A stretch of DNA of 64,000 bases from Fundidesulfovibrio putealis DSM 16056 (GTDB taxonomy: Bacteria > Desulfobacterota > Desulfovibrionia > Desulfovibrionales > Desulfovibrionaceae): the NCBI RefSeq assembly GCF_000429325.1, contig NZ_KE386885.1, positions 337,958 to 401,957 of the forward strand, in the 5' to 3' direction. A program made the position numbers and the translations under genes. This document shows positions 26,091 to 34,497 of this stretch, piece by piece (position 1 is the stretch's first letter; each line of letters opens with the position of its first letter). The notes below the pieces were generated by a model. That model made no database searches. It saw only the letters and a program-made list of their open reading frames with translations, and was not told where the DNA came from.

Positions 26091-27614
26091 TCAGGTTCCG
26101 GAGCGCCGGATGATCTTGTAGCGCGGGTTGGGGTTCAGCTCCGGATTCACGGCCTGCGGCTGGACCTGGGGTTGCGCCTGGGGCTTCAGCTGGAGTGCGG
26201 CTTCCTGCACGGGGTTGCCCTTGGCCGGAATCAGCAGGGGGGTTCCGGGGGTCAGGGCGTCCTTGGGGTTGGCCTTGTTGAAGCTGATGAGCTCCTGCAC
26301 GCCGATGCCGGTCCGGTTGGCCACGGACTCCAGGGTGTCGCCGGAGCGCACGATGTAGAGCGTGCTCTGGCCGGAGGCCGGGGGCAGCACGGCCTTTGAG
26401 GATGAGCCTGCCTGGGCGGTCATCACGCCGGAGGCCGGAGCCTTTTTGCCGGGGGCGTAGTCAGCGGGCGAACCGCCGACGTCCAGGGAGCACGCTGCCA
26501 GGGGCACCAGAACGGGCTTGCCCGCCGCAGGGCTGGAGAGGCCCTTGTTCGCTTCCTGGAGCACGTTGGCAGGCACGCCGGTTTCGCGCGACAGGGTCCA
26601 CCAGGTTTCGCCGCCGCGCGCCATGCGCGAGCCGCTGCCGGGCTTTGCGGCGTAGGCCGTGGCGGACTGGGCCAGGCGCTTGGGCACCCAGGCGGCGGTG
26701 GCGCGGTCCGGGGGGCTGACCTGGCGGCGGTAGGCCGGGTTCAGGGCGTGGAACTGCTCCCAGGAAAGGCCCAGGTGGTTGGCCAGCCCGGCGAGGTCGG
26801 TCCCGGCCGGGATGCGCACTTCCTGGAGGTCCTTGGAGGCGCGCATGTCCGGCGCGTCAAAACCCAGTCGCTTGGCGTTCTTGGTGATCTTCAGCATGGC
26901 CAGAAATTTGGGCACGTAGTGGCGGGTCTCGTCCTTGATGGGGGCCGAGGACTTGGCCAGGCTGTTGAAGGACTGCTTGCCCGAGGAGTTCATGGCCCGC
27001 GAGATGGCCCCTTCGCCCGCGTTGTAGGCGGCGAGCGCCAGCTGCCAGTCGCCGAACTGGGAGTGCAGGATCTTCAGGTAGCGCGCGGCGGCCACGGTGG
27101 ACAGGTAGGGGTCGCGGCGCTCGTCCAGCCACCAGTCCACGGTCAGGCCGAAGCGGCGGGCGGTGGCGGGCATGAACTGCCACATGCCCACGGCCCCGGA
27201 GTGGGACACGGCCAGCACGTTGTAGCCGGACTCGATGTAGGGCAGGGCCAAGAGGTCCTGGGGCAGGCGATGGCTGGCCAGCACGGCGCGGACGTATTCC
27301 AGGTGCGGCTCGCTGCGCAGCATCCAGCGGCTTACGGTGTCGCGCTTGTCGCGGGAGAAATACTGGAAAAACAGGCGGACCTCTTCGGTCTCCTCAGGAC
27401 TGAGGTTGAACGCGATGCCAGCCTTGGAATCCAGGGCCTGTCGCTCGGTGGGCGTCAGGGGGCGGCCCCGGCTGTTCTTCAGCGCTTCGAGTTCGGTGAT
27501 CTCCGGCTCCAGGTTGGATGTGGAGCGGTGCGACTGGTCACGGGTCTGGACGGACGGCCCGGCGCATCCGGCGAGGAGCAGCAGGCAGAGCAGGGGAAGA
27601 AGCCGTGTGTGCAT
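26091..27614 (-). CDS. mltD: membrane-bound lytic transglycosylase D with LysM repeats
   Basis: A 507-residue lipoprotein (signal ending LLAGC, Cys at about 17) that cleaves peptidoglycan to 1,6-anhydromuropeptides. The SLT domain shows LLALPYIESGYNVLAVSHSGAVGMWQFMP, with catalytic Glu in IESGYN, and LALAAYNAGEG. After the catalytic part come LysM-like cell-wall binding repeats, the clearest being YIVRSGDTLESVANRTGIGVQ. The tail is Gln/Pro-rich (QPQVQPQ). The start at 27614 follows GAGGAT by seven nucleotides. Confidence 0.93.
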   Translation of the reverse strand: MHTRLLPLLCLLLLAGCAGPSVQTRDQSHRSTSNLEPEITELEALKNSRGRPLTPTERQALDSKAGIAFNLSPEETEEVRLFFQYFSRDKRDTVSRWMLRSEPHLEYVRAVLASHRLPQDLLALPYIESGYNVLAVSHSGAVGMWQFMPATARRFGLTVDWWLDERRDPYLSTVAAARYLKILHSQFGDWQLALAAYNAGEGAISRAMNSSGKQSFNSLAKSSAPIKDETRHYVPKFLAMLKITKNAKRLGFDAPDMRASKDLQEVRIPAGTDLAGLANHLGLSWEQFHALNPAYRRQVSPPDRATAAWVPKRLAQSATAYAAKPGSGSRMARGGETWWTLSRETGVPANVLQEANKGLSSPAAGKPVLVPLAACSLDVGGSPADYAPGKKAPASGVMTAQAGSSSKAVLPPASGQSTLYIVRSGDTLESVANRTGIGVQELISFNKANPKDALTPGTPLLIPAKGNPVQEAALQLKPQAQPQVQPQAVNPELNPNPRYKIIRRSGT

Positions 27615-27807
27615 GGTCGTATCCTCGTCCTTGAGGGTTGATGCCAAGGACTATTGCAATGACCGTGCCGTTATATGTATTTCAGCATGTTGTCTTGTAG
27701 TGCGGGCTGTTTTGGCCCTGTTTGGGCGCTTCGCGTTGGAAATCTGACGGAATGTGAGGGTAATCGAAGGGTTGGCGCTGAGATACGCGCGGGAAACCGG
27801 AGTCGCA

Positions 27808-27870
27808 TTTTAGAAAGACATGAACATGTTTTCTAAAACAAAAAAAAATGATTCTCGTTTTATGCGAGTC
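27808..27870 (-). repeat. dispersed terminator-like repeat, copy d
   Basis: TTTTAGAAA.ACATG-AA-CATGTTTTCTAAAA stem with one bulged G (27808-27838), preceded on the minus strand by an arm with GAGAATCATT and a run of T. It lies about 30 nt after the J-domain gene stop, in the same orientation. The rest of the 287-bp gap 27615-27901 holds no gene. Confidence 0.7.
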
Positions 27871-27901
27871 AGGTCGTGCGGGGGGGGGCGAAGGCGCCTC
27901 G

Positions 27902-29038
27902 TTATGCGGCCCAGGTGGCGGACTTGCCGCGCAGGGGGGAGCACCAGGACAGGGCCAGCTCGTAAGCCTGGTTGATGGATTTCATCATCTCTTCGTTGCC
28001 GCCCAGGTCCGGGTGGTGGCGGCGGGCCTGCTTGCGGTAGGCGGATTTGATGTCGTCTGCGGTGCAGGGGTAGGCGATGCAGAGCAGGGCGCAGGCCTGG
28101 GTGAGGGTCATGCGTCCGCTTCCCAGGGGCGACTTGTGGGTGCGCTGGCGGTAGTCCTGATAGCTGGAGCCGCCGCCTGCGCCGGTGGTCCTGTGGCTTT
28201 GCTGATGGCCCTTGTTGTGGGACTGGCCGCCGCTCTGGCTTCCGGGGCGCTCCTGGCGGGACTGGCTGCCGAAGGAGTCGCGGCTTCCGGCCCGGCTGTC
28301 CGTGCGCTCGCCTGCGCCGGTCCCGGAGCGGGCTTCTCGCTGGGCGCGCCAGTCGTGCGAGGAGGCCTTCTGCTGTTGCTGCGAACCGCCGGTGAAATTC
28401 GAGGAGGAAGACGAGGCGGAGTCTGTGCGGGTGCGCGAACTCCAGGAGAAGCCGTTTCCGGCCTGGCGGTCCTGGGAGGCCCTGGCGCCTGAAGCGCCAG
28501 CCGTGCCCGCCGTTCTGGCCGCGCCTGGGCGGCCTGCGGTTCCGGCGAAGGTCTGGCCGCCTGGGGCGTGCGCCGCGCCTGCATCCGAAGCGCCGAAGTG
28601 GCCCTGGCGTCCTGTTGCGCCGCAAGAGCCCCCCGTGCCCCCCGCGTTCGCCGATGCCGTGCCCGATGCCTTGGGGCCAGCGGACTGGAAGCGTGCGCCC
28701 GCCGCGCCGCCTGCACCGGATGCGCCCGGCCTTGCGTGAGCTTTCGCGCTCCCGCCTGCCTTTCGGGCGTCGGCGGAGCTGGCGGCTCCGTAAGTGTTGG
28801 TCGTCTGGGCGCGTCCGGCTCCTGCGGCGGAGTCTGTCCTGCGCCAGGCGCGTCCGGCGGTCTGGTAGGTGTCGCCCACGGTCTTCAGGTTGTCGAGGAC
28901 CCGGCGGAGATGAAGGAGGATGTCTTGGAGGAGGTCCCTGGTGTCGGAGAGCCGTTTTTCCAGGGCGCCCCAGTCGGCGTCGGAGAAGCCTGTGGCGCGG
29001 TTCTTGTGTTCGGTTGCTGGCTCTTGGCGGCGCTGCAT
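27902..29038 (-). CDS. J-domain protein with long low-complexity linker
   Basis: A 378-residue protein. Residues 15-65 form a short predicted coiled coil (ALEKRLSDTRDLLQDILLHLRRVL). Residues about 70-305 are almost entirely Ala/Gly/Ser/Thr/Gln/Arg and presumably disordered. A C-terminal J domain (about 310-370) has YRKQARRHHPDLGG with the HPD motif needed to stimulate Hsp70. Its C-terminal placement is that of type III J proteins, which recruit DnaK to specific clients. No zinc-finger or client-binding beta domains are present. It is monocistronic, with a GGAT-like ribosome site. The client is unknown. Confidence 0.8.
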   Translation of the reverse strand: MQRRQEPATEHKNRATGFSDADWGALEKRLSDTRDLLQDILLHLRRVLDNLKTVGDTYQTAGRAWRRTDSAAGAGRAQTTNTYGAASSADARKAGGSAKAHARPGASGAGGAAGARFQSAGPKASGTASANAGGTGGSCGATGRQGHFGASDAGAAHAPGGQTFAGTAGRPGAARTAGTAGASGARASQDRQAGNGFSWSSRTRTDSASSSSSNFTGGSQQQQKASSHDWRAQREARSGTGAGERTDSRAGSRDSFGSQSRQERPGSQSGGQSHNKGHQQSHRTTGAGGGSSYQDYRQRTHKSPLGSGRMTLTQACALLCIAYPCTADDIKSAYRKQARRHHPDLGGNEEMMKSINQAYELALSWCSPLRGKSATWAA

Positions 29039-29386
29039 CTTTTTATCCGCCGCGAGGTCCAGACCGGGAGGGCGTACTTCGTTTCCGGCCGCCCAGCGCG
29101 ACCCGGTGTCGTGTCCTGCCCGTGATGCTCTTCCCGGCCCCCATGCCTGCGGCGTCTGGCAAGGGCCTACAACACCCAGGAGGAAATGGCAAGGAAACGA
29201 GGAATGGCGTTTGATCTCGAAATCACGACTTTTTTGCCATTTGTATCGTATTAGGAAAAAGACCTTGAAAGCCTATGGGGCAGACGCTACTAGGTATTTC
29301 TCAAAGGGTGGGAAGGGGTGCAGTCCAGCATATGGGCCACATGTATTTTCCCGCCTCAATTCCATATTTGATGTCAAGGACCGGAC
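29039..29386. other. intergenic region, no supported gene
   Basis: 348 bp between divergent J-domain and cheX genes. The right two thirds (29190-29386) are more AT-rich than the surroundings and presumably hold the cheX promoter. A 22-codon frame at about 29189 has its ribosome site too close to the ATG and is not supported. Confidence 0.4.
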
Positions 29387-29854
29387 ATGAACTCCACCGA
29401 CGCTGAAATCGCCAAGCCGTTCGTGCAGGCCGCCAAACACGTGCTCTCCACGATGGCCATGCTCGATCCCACCCCCGGCAAACCCTACGTGAAGAAGAAC
29501 AACTCGGCGGCCGGGGATGTATCCGCCATAGTGGGTCTCACAGGCGACAAGCGCGGCAGCATTTCGTTGTCGTTCACCAAGAAGTGCGCGGTGGCCATCG
29601 TGAAGAACATGCTGGGAGACGACGTGGGCGACATCATGCAGGACGCCAAGGACGCCGTGGGCGAGATCACCAACATGATCTCGGGCCAGGCCAGGGCCGG
29701 GCTCGCCCAGATGGGGCTGTCCATGCAGGCCTCCACCCCCACCATCATCTTCGGCGACAACCACACCATTTCCCACGTCACCTCAGGCCCGGTCATCGCC
29801 ATTCCGTTTACCTCCCCTCAGGGTGATTTCACCGTCGAGTTCTGTTTCGACTAA
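29387..29854 (+). CDS. cheX: CheX-family CheY-P phosphatase
   Basis: A 155-residue cytoplasmic protein of the CheX fold. The catalytic ExxN signature is in DAVGEITNMISGQA (Glu93, Asn96); in CheX these residues position water to hydrolyse phospho-CheY. Only one such motif is present, as expected for CheX rather than CheC. AAGGA lies seven nucleotides before the ATG. The stop is 8 bp from a Na+/H+ antiporter gene, so the two are almost certainly co-transcribed, an unusual pairing. No other chemotaxis gene is adjacent. Confidence 0.88.
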   Translation: MNSTDAEIAKPFVQAAKHVLSTMAMLDPTPGKPYVKKNNSAAGDVSAIVGLTGDKRGSISLSFTKKCAVAIVKNMLGDDVGDIMQDAKDAVGEITNMISGQARAGLAQMGLSMQASTPTIIFGDNHTISHVTSGPVIAIPFTSPQGDFTVEFCFD

Positions 29855-29862
29855 GGCATCCC

Positions 29863-31131
29863 ATGCAGTCCTCCTGGCTTGTCACCGTCCTTGGCACGGG
29901 CGCTTTCGCCGCTGCCGTGGCCCACACGTTCCTGGCGGGGCAGGTTCTGAAGCTGGCCCGAAAGGGCGGACCGCACCAGGGGTTGTGGCACCTCCTGGGC
30001 GAGGTTGAAGTCGTCTTCGGCTTCTGGGGCGCGGTCTTCCTGACGCTCCTGGGCCTGTTCAGCGGTCCCGGCGCTGCCGTGGCCTACATCGAGTCCATCT
30101 CCTTCACGGAGCCGGCCTTCGTGTTCGCCATCATGATCGTGGCCTCCACCAAGCCCGTGGTGTCCATGGCCACCAGGCTCATCGTGGGGATCGCCTCGCG
30201 CCTGCCCGTGCCCATGAGCATGGCCGTGTGCGTCACGGCGCTCACCGTGGGGCCGCTGCTGGGTTCGTTCATCACCGAGCCTGCGGCCATGACGGTCACG
30301 GCGCTGATCCTCTATGCGGTCTTCTTCACCCAGCCCCTGCCGAACGTCCTGAAGTACGCCATGCTGGGCACGCTCTTCGTGAACATTTCCATCGGCGGCG
30401 TGCTGACTCATTTCGCCGCCCCGCCGGTCATCATGAGCGCCCCCAAGTGGGGCTGGGGCCTGTGGCACATGTTCGCGCACTTCGGCTGGAAGGCGGCCAT
30501 TGCCGTCATAATCAACGCCACGCTCCTGACCGCAGTATTCTCCGGGCCGCTCCGGCGCATGACCGTGCACATCCCTCCCGAGGCGCGGGAAGACATCCCC
30601 GCCTGGATATGCGCCGTACATCTGGCCGCGCTGGGGGTGCTGGTGATGCTCCTGCACCACCCCGTGGCCTTCCTGGCGGTGTTCGTGGTGTTCGTGGGCT
30701 TCGTGGCCGCCTACGAGGAGCATCAGTCCGAGCTGATGGTGCGCTCCAGCCTGCTGGTGGGCGTGTTCCTGGCCGGACTCGTGATCCTTGGCCCGCCGCA
30801 GCGCTGGTGGGTGCAGACGCTGCTTGAAAGCATGGACGCCGTGGCCCTGTTCTACGGCTCGGTCGCCCTGACGGCGATCACCGACAACGCCGCCCTGACC
30901 TACCTGGGGACCCTGGTGGAGAACCTCTCGGACCAGAGCAAGTTCTCCCTGCTGGCCGGAGCCGTCACCGGCGGCGGCCTGACCGTCATCGCCAACGCCC
31001 CCAACCCGGCGGGCTATTCCATCCTCAAGCACGGCTTCAGGGACGGGGTCATAAATCCCCTGTGGCTCTTCGTGGCTGCGCTCGTACCCACTGCTGTGGC
31101 AGCGTCGGCCTTTCTGCTCTTTCCGAATTAA
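29863..31131 (+). CDS. putative Na+/H+ antiporter (PF07399-like)
   Basis: A 422-residue inner-membrane protein with about eleven hydrophobic helices. It resembles the putative Na+/H+ antiporter family of the ion-transporter superfamily. Supporting segments are EVEVVFGFWGAVFLTLLGLFSG, TKPVVSMATRL, FITEPAAMTVTALIL and the late AITDNAALTYLGTL / GGGLTVIANAPNPAGY pair, the last being the re-entrant loop signature common to NhaD-like carriers. Probable role: sodium extrusion or pH homeostasis. It starts 8 bp after cheX. Ion specificity is inferred from the family only. Confidence 0.85.
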   Translation: MQSSWLVTVLGTGAFAAAVAHTFLAGQVLKLARKGGPHQGLWHLLGEVEVVFGFWGAVFLTLLGLFSGPGAAVAYIESISFTEPAFVFAIMIVASTKPVVSMATRLIVGIASRLPVPMSMAVCVTALTVGPLLGSFITEPAAMTVTALILYAVFFTQPLPNVLKYAMLGTLFVNISIGGVLTHFAAPPVIMSAPKWGWGLWHMFAHFGWKAAIAVIINATLLTAVFSGPLRRMTVHIPPEAREDIPAWICAVHLAALGVLVMLLHHPVAFLAVFVVFVGFVAAYEEHQSELMVRSSLLVGVFLAGLVILGPPQRWWVQTLLESMDAVALFYGSVALTAITDNAALTYLGTLVENLSDQSKFSLLAGAVTGGGLTVIANAPNPAGYSILKHGFRDGVINPLWLFVAALVPTAVAASAFLLFPN

Positions 31132-31175
31132 ATCCGACGGCGTCCTCGCAGTGTGTCTGCGGGAGTGTTTTGGGG

Positions 31176-31203
31176 CACCATTGACAACCGGTTGTCAATG
31201 GTG
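31176..31203. promoter_or_regulatory. 28-bp perfect palindrome, probable MarR operator
   Basis: A perfect 28-bp palindrome centred on TTGACAACCGGTTGTCAA. It lies 50 nt before the MarR start and contains a TTGACA -35-like hexamer in each arm, so a bound dimer would block the promoter. Confidence 0.7.
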
Positions 31204-31252
31204 GCATCCAGTGGCGTCCGCGCCTCAGCCGTGTGCGGGCAGGAGGAGCTTC

Positions 31253-31735
31253 ATGCCTTACGAGGTCAATGGAAGTCTGACGAGGGTCTGTCTGGCGGTG
31301 TTCCGTTTGAACGGGGCGCTGCTCGAGGCGGGGGACGAGCTGGGCAAGCCCCTGTTGCTGACCAGCGCCCGTTGGCAGGTGCTTGGAGCGTTGGCCCTGT
31401 CAGACGTGCCGTTGACCGCGCCGCGCATTGCGCAGGCCATGGGGCTCACGCGTCAGGGAGTGCAGAAGCAACTGAACGCGCTTGCGCCGCTTGGGTATCT
31501 CGAAAAACTGGAGAACGACGACAACCGACGTTCTCCCCTGTTTCGACTGTCGGATTCAGGCAGGCGGACCTACCAGGAGATGGACGCACTGTATCGCTCC
31601 TGGGCCACGGAGCTGGTCCAGGGGCTGTGCGGGGAAGATCTCGCCCGTGCGGCGCGTACACTGGAGGAGCTTGCAGACCGGGTGAAATCCGGGTGCGCAA
31701 GCAATGCGCCTTACCGAGGGAGGAGTGAATCATGA
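31253..31735 (+). CDS. MarR-family transcriptional regulator
   Basis: A 160-residue winged-helix regulator: TAPRIAQAMGLTRQGVQKQLNALAPLGYLEKLENDDNRRS is the recognition helix plus wing. AGGAGGAG lies four nucleotides before the ATG at 31253. It is the first gene of a three-gene operon, overlapping the next by four bases (ATGA). The 28-bp palindrome upstream is its likely autoregulatory site. The small-molecule signal is unknown. Confidence 0.9.
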   Translation: MPYEVNGSLTRVCLAVFRLNGALLEAGDELGKPLLLTSARWQVLGALALSDVPLTAPRIAQAMGLTRQGVQKQLNALAPLGYLEKLENDDNRRSPLFRLSDSGRRTYQEMDALYRSWATELVQGLCGEDLARAARTLEELADRVKSGCASNAPYRGRSES

Positions 31736-32238
31736 GCATACGCCTTGGTCCTGTCGGACAGAAGTGGCTCAAGTCCTTGCATATTTTGTTTGGGGGGTCG
31801 TGGGTGGCCAGCGGGGTCTGCATTACGGTCATGGGTGCGTTCCAGGAACCTGGAAACGGCGCGGTCCTGCACGGCTTCGACCTTTCCAGGAAATTCATTG
31901 ATGATTTTCTGGTCATCCCCGCAGCGGTCGGATGTCTGCTGACCTCCGTGGCGTATTCGCTTTTCACTGGCTGGGGCTGGTTCAGGCACCGATTCGTGAC
32001 GGTGAAGTGGTGCATCTGCATCTTCGGAATAGTGTTCGGGACATTCTGGCTTGGCCCGTGGTTGAACGCGCTGCCGCCACTTTCCGGGACCGAGGGGCTT
32101 GGGGCTCTGTCGAACAGGGCCTACGCCGAGGCCCGGACCCTGAACTTCTGGGGTGCGCTGTTCCAGAATGCCACGCTGGTATTCGCCCTGTTCATCTCCA
32201 CGCTCAAGCCCTGGGGAAGAACCAAGACCGGCGGATGA
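31732..32238 (+). CDS. DUF2269-like four-helix membrane protein
   Basis: A 168-residue integral membrane protein with four hydrophobic segments (about 12-32, 58-78, 88-108, 138-158). The N terminus (KWLKSLHILFGGSWVASG) resembles DUF2269/predicted integral membrane proteins with a conserved His in the first helix, sometimes compared with small heme- or quinone-linked proteins. Its function is unknown. It starts inside the MarR stop (ATGA overlap), so expression is coupled to the regulator, and it is followed by an ABM oxygenase gene. Confidence 0.75.
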   Translation: MSIRLGPVGQKWLKSLHILFGGSWVASGVCITVMGAFQEPGNGAVLHGFDLSRKFIDDFLVIPAAVGCLLTSVAYSLFTGWGWFRHRFVTVKWCICIFGIVFGTFWLGPWLNALPPLSGTEGLGALSNRAYAEARTLNFWGALFQNATLVFALFISTLKPWGRTKTGG

Positions 32239-32300
32239 ATCCGGCGCGCTGGCCGGCGAGCGGCGCGGAGGTCGGCGAGATGTCAAACAGGGAGGGAACC

Positions 32301-32669
32301 ATGCTGCAATTCGCGGAAATGGACGAGCGCGTGAGCATCCGGGAGCAGATGACCCTGGAGACCGGGCCGGTGGTCCTCATCAACACGTTCACAGTGCAGC
32401 CCGAGGAGGCAGACCATCTGCTGGCCGCCTGGACGGCGGACGCCGAGGTCATGAAGCGCCAGCCTGGGTTCGTGTCCACGCAGCTGCATCGCGGCATAGG
32501 GGGCAGCTGCGTCTTCCTGAACTACGCCGTGTGGGAGTCGGCCGGGCACTTCAGGCGCGCCTTCCAGAACCCGGAGTTCCAGGCGCACCTGGGTGCCTAT
32601 CCGCCGAGCACGGTTGCCTCGCCGCATCTGTTCCAGAAGGTGCCGGTGCCTGGCATTTGCGGGGAGTGA
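32301..32669 (+). CDS. antibiotic biosynthesis monooxygenase (ABM) domain protein
   Basis: A 122-residue ABM protein: VLINTFTVQPEEADHLLAAWTADAEVMKRQPGFVSTQLHR and NYAVWESAGHFRRAFQNPEF are the two typical beta-alpha segments. The start at 32301 is preferred because GGAGGG lies five nucleotides upstream; ATGs at 32280 and 32235 are alternatives. It is the third gene of the MarR operon, ended by a strong terminator at 32702. A quinone- or aromatic-stress function together with its regulator and membrane partner is inferred. Confidence 0.85.
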   Translation: MLQFAEMDERVSIREQMTLETGPVVLINTFTVQPEEADHLLAAWTADAEVMKRQPGFVSTQLHRGIGGSCVFLNYAVWESAGHFRRAFQNPEFQAHLGAYPPSTVASPHLFQKVPVPGICGE

Positions 32670-32701
32670 CGCCACCTTGCGGCGGAAATATCACCAGGAG
32701 A

Positions 32702-32733
32702 GGGCCTGCGACGCGCGTCGCAGGCCCTTTTGT
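32702..32733 (+). terminator. rho-independent terminator of the MarR operon
   Basis: A 12-bp perfect stem (GGGCCTGCGACG/CGTCGCAGGCCC, tight turn) followed by TTTTGT. Confidence 0.9.
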
Positions 32734-32762
32734 CTGGCTGATGCAGGGCAGGGAAGCCGGGC

Positions 32763-34385
32763 CTAGAGCAGAAAATCTGTCGACAGGAAGCTGGAGCGCC
32801 GCTCACGCAGGATGTCCGAAAGGAGCGCCTTGTTGCCGGGCGTGCCCTTGGCTGCCACCAGGGTCCGGATGGAGAAGCAGCGCAGGGCGTCGGTCACCGA
32901 CAGGGTGCCCTCGGCGGAGTCCTTGCGTCCGGTGAACGGGAAGGTGTCCGGCCCGCGCTGGCACTGGCTGTTCAGGTTCACGCGGCACACCTGGTTCACC
33001 ATGGGGTCCACGAGCTCCGCCACTTTTACCGGGTCGGAGCCGAAGATGCTCATCTGCTGGCCGTAGCCGGAGTTGATGATGGCCTGGATGGGCTCTTCCA
33101 TGTCCGAGAACGGGACCACCGGCACCACCGGCCCGAACTGCTCCTCGTGAAAGAGCCGGGCGTCCGCTGCCACGGGGTAGAGTAGCGCCGGGCGGAACAG
33201 CGACATTGCGGTCTCTCCGCCTCCCGGATTGGCTACGGTCGCCCCATGTGTTTTGGCGTCTGCGATGATCTCCGTGAGATAGGCGGTCTTGCCGGGCTCG
33301 GGCAGCGGGGTGATCTTCGCGCCCTCGTCCCAAGGCATGCCCAGGGGCAGCGCGGCCATGGCCGCGCCCAGGCGCTCGACCAGCTCTTTGGCGCGGCTCT
33401 CGTGCACGAAGACGATCTTGATGGCTGTGCAGCGCTGCCCGTTGAACGATAAGCTACCGGAAAGCAGCTCCTGCACGGTGAGGTCCATGTCCGCGCTTTC
33501 CATGACGATTGCCGCGTTTTTGGCGTCCAGGCCAAGGATGCAGCGCAGGCGGTGCGGGTGGGGATGCTGCAGGCGCAGCGCGTCGGCTGCCTTGCTGGAG
33601 CCGATGAAGGCCAGCACGCCGATCTTGCCGCTCTTCATGATTGGCCCGAGGATGCGGCGGTCGCCGTAGGCCACGTTCACCACGCCCGGGGGGAAGGCCT
33701 CGAGGAAGGCCTGCGCGAGCGGTCCGTACAGGAGCTTGCCCATGCGCGGCGGCTTCACGATCACCGGGTTTCCCATGATGAGCGCGGGGATGAGCGTGGT
33801 GAAGGTCTCATTCAGGGGATAGTTGAACGGCCCCATGCACAACACCGGGCCAAGCGGGGCGCGACGAATCTGGGCGTAGATGCCTTTCTCGATGACGAAG
33901 CGCGAGGAGGCCCGGTCCAGGTCCTTGAGGGCGTCCACGGTGTCGTGGATGTACTCCACGGTGCGGTCGAACTCGGCGCGCGCGTCCGGCAGGGTCTTGC
34001 AGATCTCCCACATCATCAGGCGCACGATCTCGTCGCGCTTTTCGGACATGCGGTGCGCGAACTCCTCCACGCAGCGGATGCGCTCGTCCACGCGCATGGT
34101 GGGCCAGAGGCCGCGCCCGTGGTCCCAGGCGCGGCTTGCGGCGTCCACGGCGGCCAAGGCGGCTGCTTCGTCCAGCATGGGGCAGGCCCCGAGCACCCGG
34201 GGGGCCGGGCCGGAGCCGGTATCCACGTGGATGGGGGAGGTGACGGTCTGCATCTCGCCCGTCCAGGGCTCAAGGCGTCCGTCCACCAGCCAGTTCTCGA
34301 TCACGACCGGGCCGGGCAGGTCGAATTCGGGCGGAACCGGCCCGGTGGGCGTGTACAGGGAGGGGATGTCGGGGACAATGGTCAT
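32763..34385 (-). CDS. gapN: NADP-dependent non-phosphorylating glyceraldehyde-3-phosphate dehydrogenase (GapN-like ALDH)
   Basis: A 540-residue aldehyde dehydrogenase. GapN oxidises glyceraldehyde-3-phosphate directly to 3-phosphoglycerate with NADP+, yielding NADPH and no ATP. The oxyanion-site motif is GPFNYPLNET, and the catalytic cysteine lies in SFNGQRCTAIK. QCQRGPDTFPFTGRKDSAEGTLSVTDALR near the C terminus is typical of the GapN branch. The usual ELGGK general-base segment reads GLDAKN, so the canonical glutamate is not obvious. The start at 34385 has AGGAG seven nucleotides upstream. It is a single gene, with EVE-domain and operon neighbours unrelated. Confidence 0.85.
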   Translation of the reverse strand: MTIVPDIPSLYTPTGPVPPEFDLPGPVVIENWLVDGRLEPWTGEMQTVTSPIHVDTGSGPAPRVLGACPMLDEAAALAAVDAASRAWDHGRGLWPTMRVDERIRCVEEFAHRMSEKRDEIVRLMMWEICKTLPDARAEFDRTVEYIHDTVDALKDLDRASSRFVIEKGIYAQIRRAPLGPVLCMGPFNYPLNETFTTLIPALIMGNPVIVKPPRMGKLLYGPLAQAFLEAFPPGVVNVAYGDRRILGPIMKSGKIGVLAFIGSSKAADALRLQHPHPHRLRCILGLDAKNAAIVMESADMDLTVQELLSGSLSFNGQRCTAIKIVFVHESRAKELVERLGAAMAALPLGMPWDEGAKITPLPEPGKTAYLTEIIADAKTHGATVANPGGGETAMSLFRPALLYPVAADARLFHEEQFGPVVPVVPFSDMEEPIQAIINSGYGQQMSIFGSDPVKVAELVDPMVNQVCRVNLNSQCQRGPDTFPFTGRKDSAEGTLSVTDALRCFSIRTLVAAKGTPGNKALLSDILRERRSSFLSTDFLL

Positions 34386-34497
34386 TGCGTGCTCCTGGGC
34401 ATGCACCGGGCTTGTTCCGGGATGCGTGCGCGACCGGATAATGTGTCAGATCTGGCATGTTCAGCTTGCCAGGGTTCACCACGCGCGGCTGCGTCTG

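Noticed and set aside
27810-28625. A 271-codon minus-strand frame overlapping the J-domain gene
   Set aside because: Alternative frame of a repetitive Ala/Gly/Ser-rich coding region; it encodes only Pro/Arg-rich sequence and reads into the terminator repeat.
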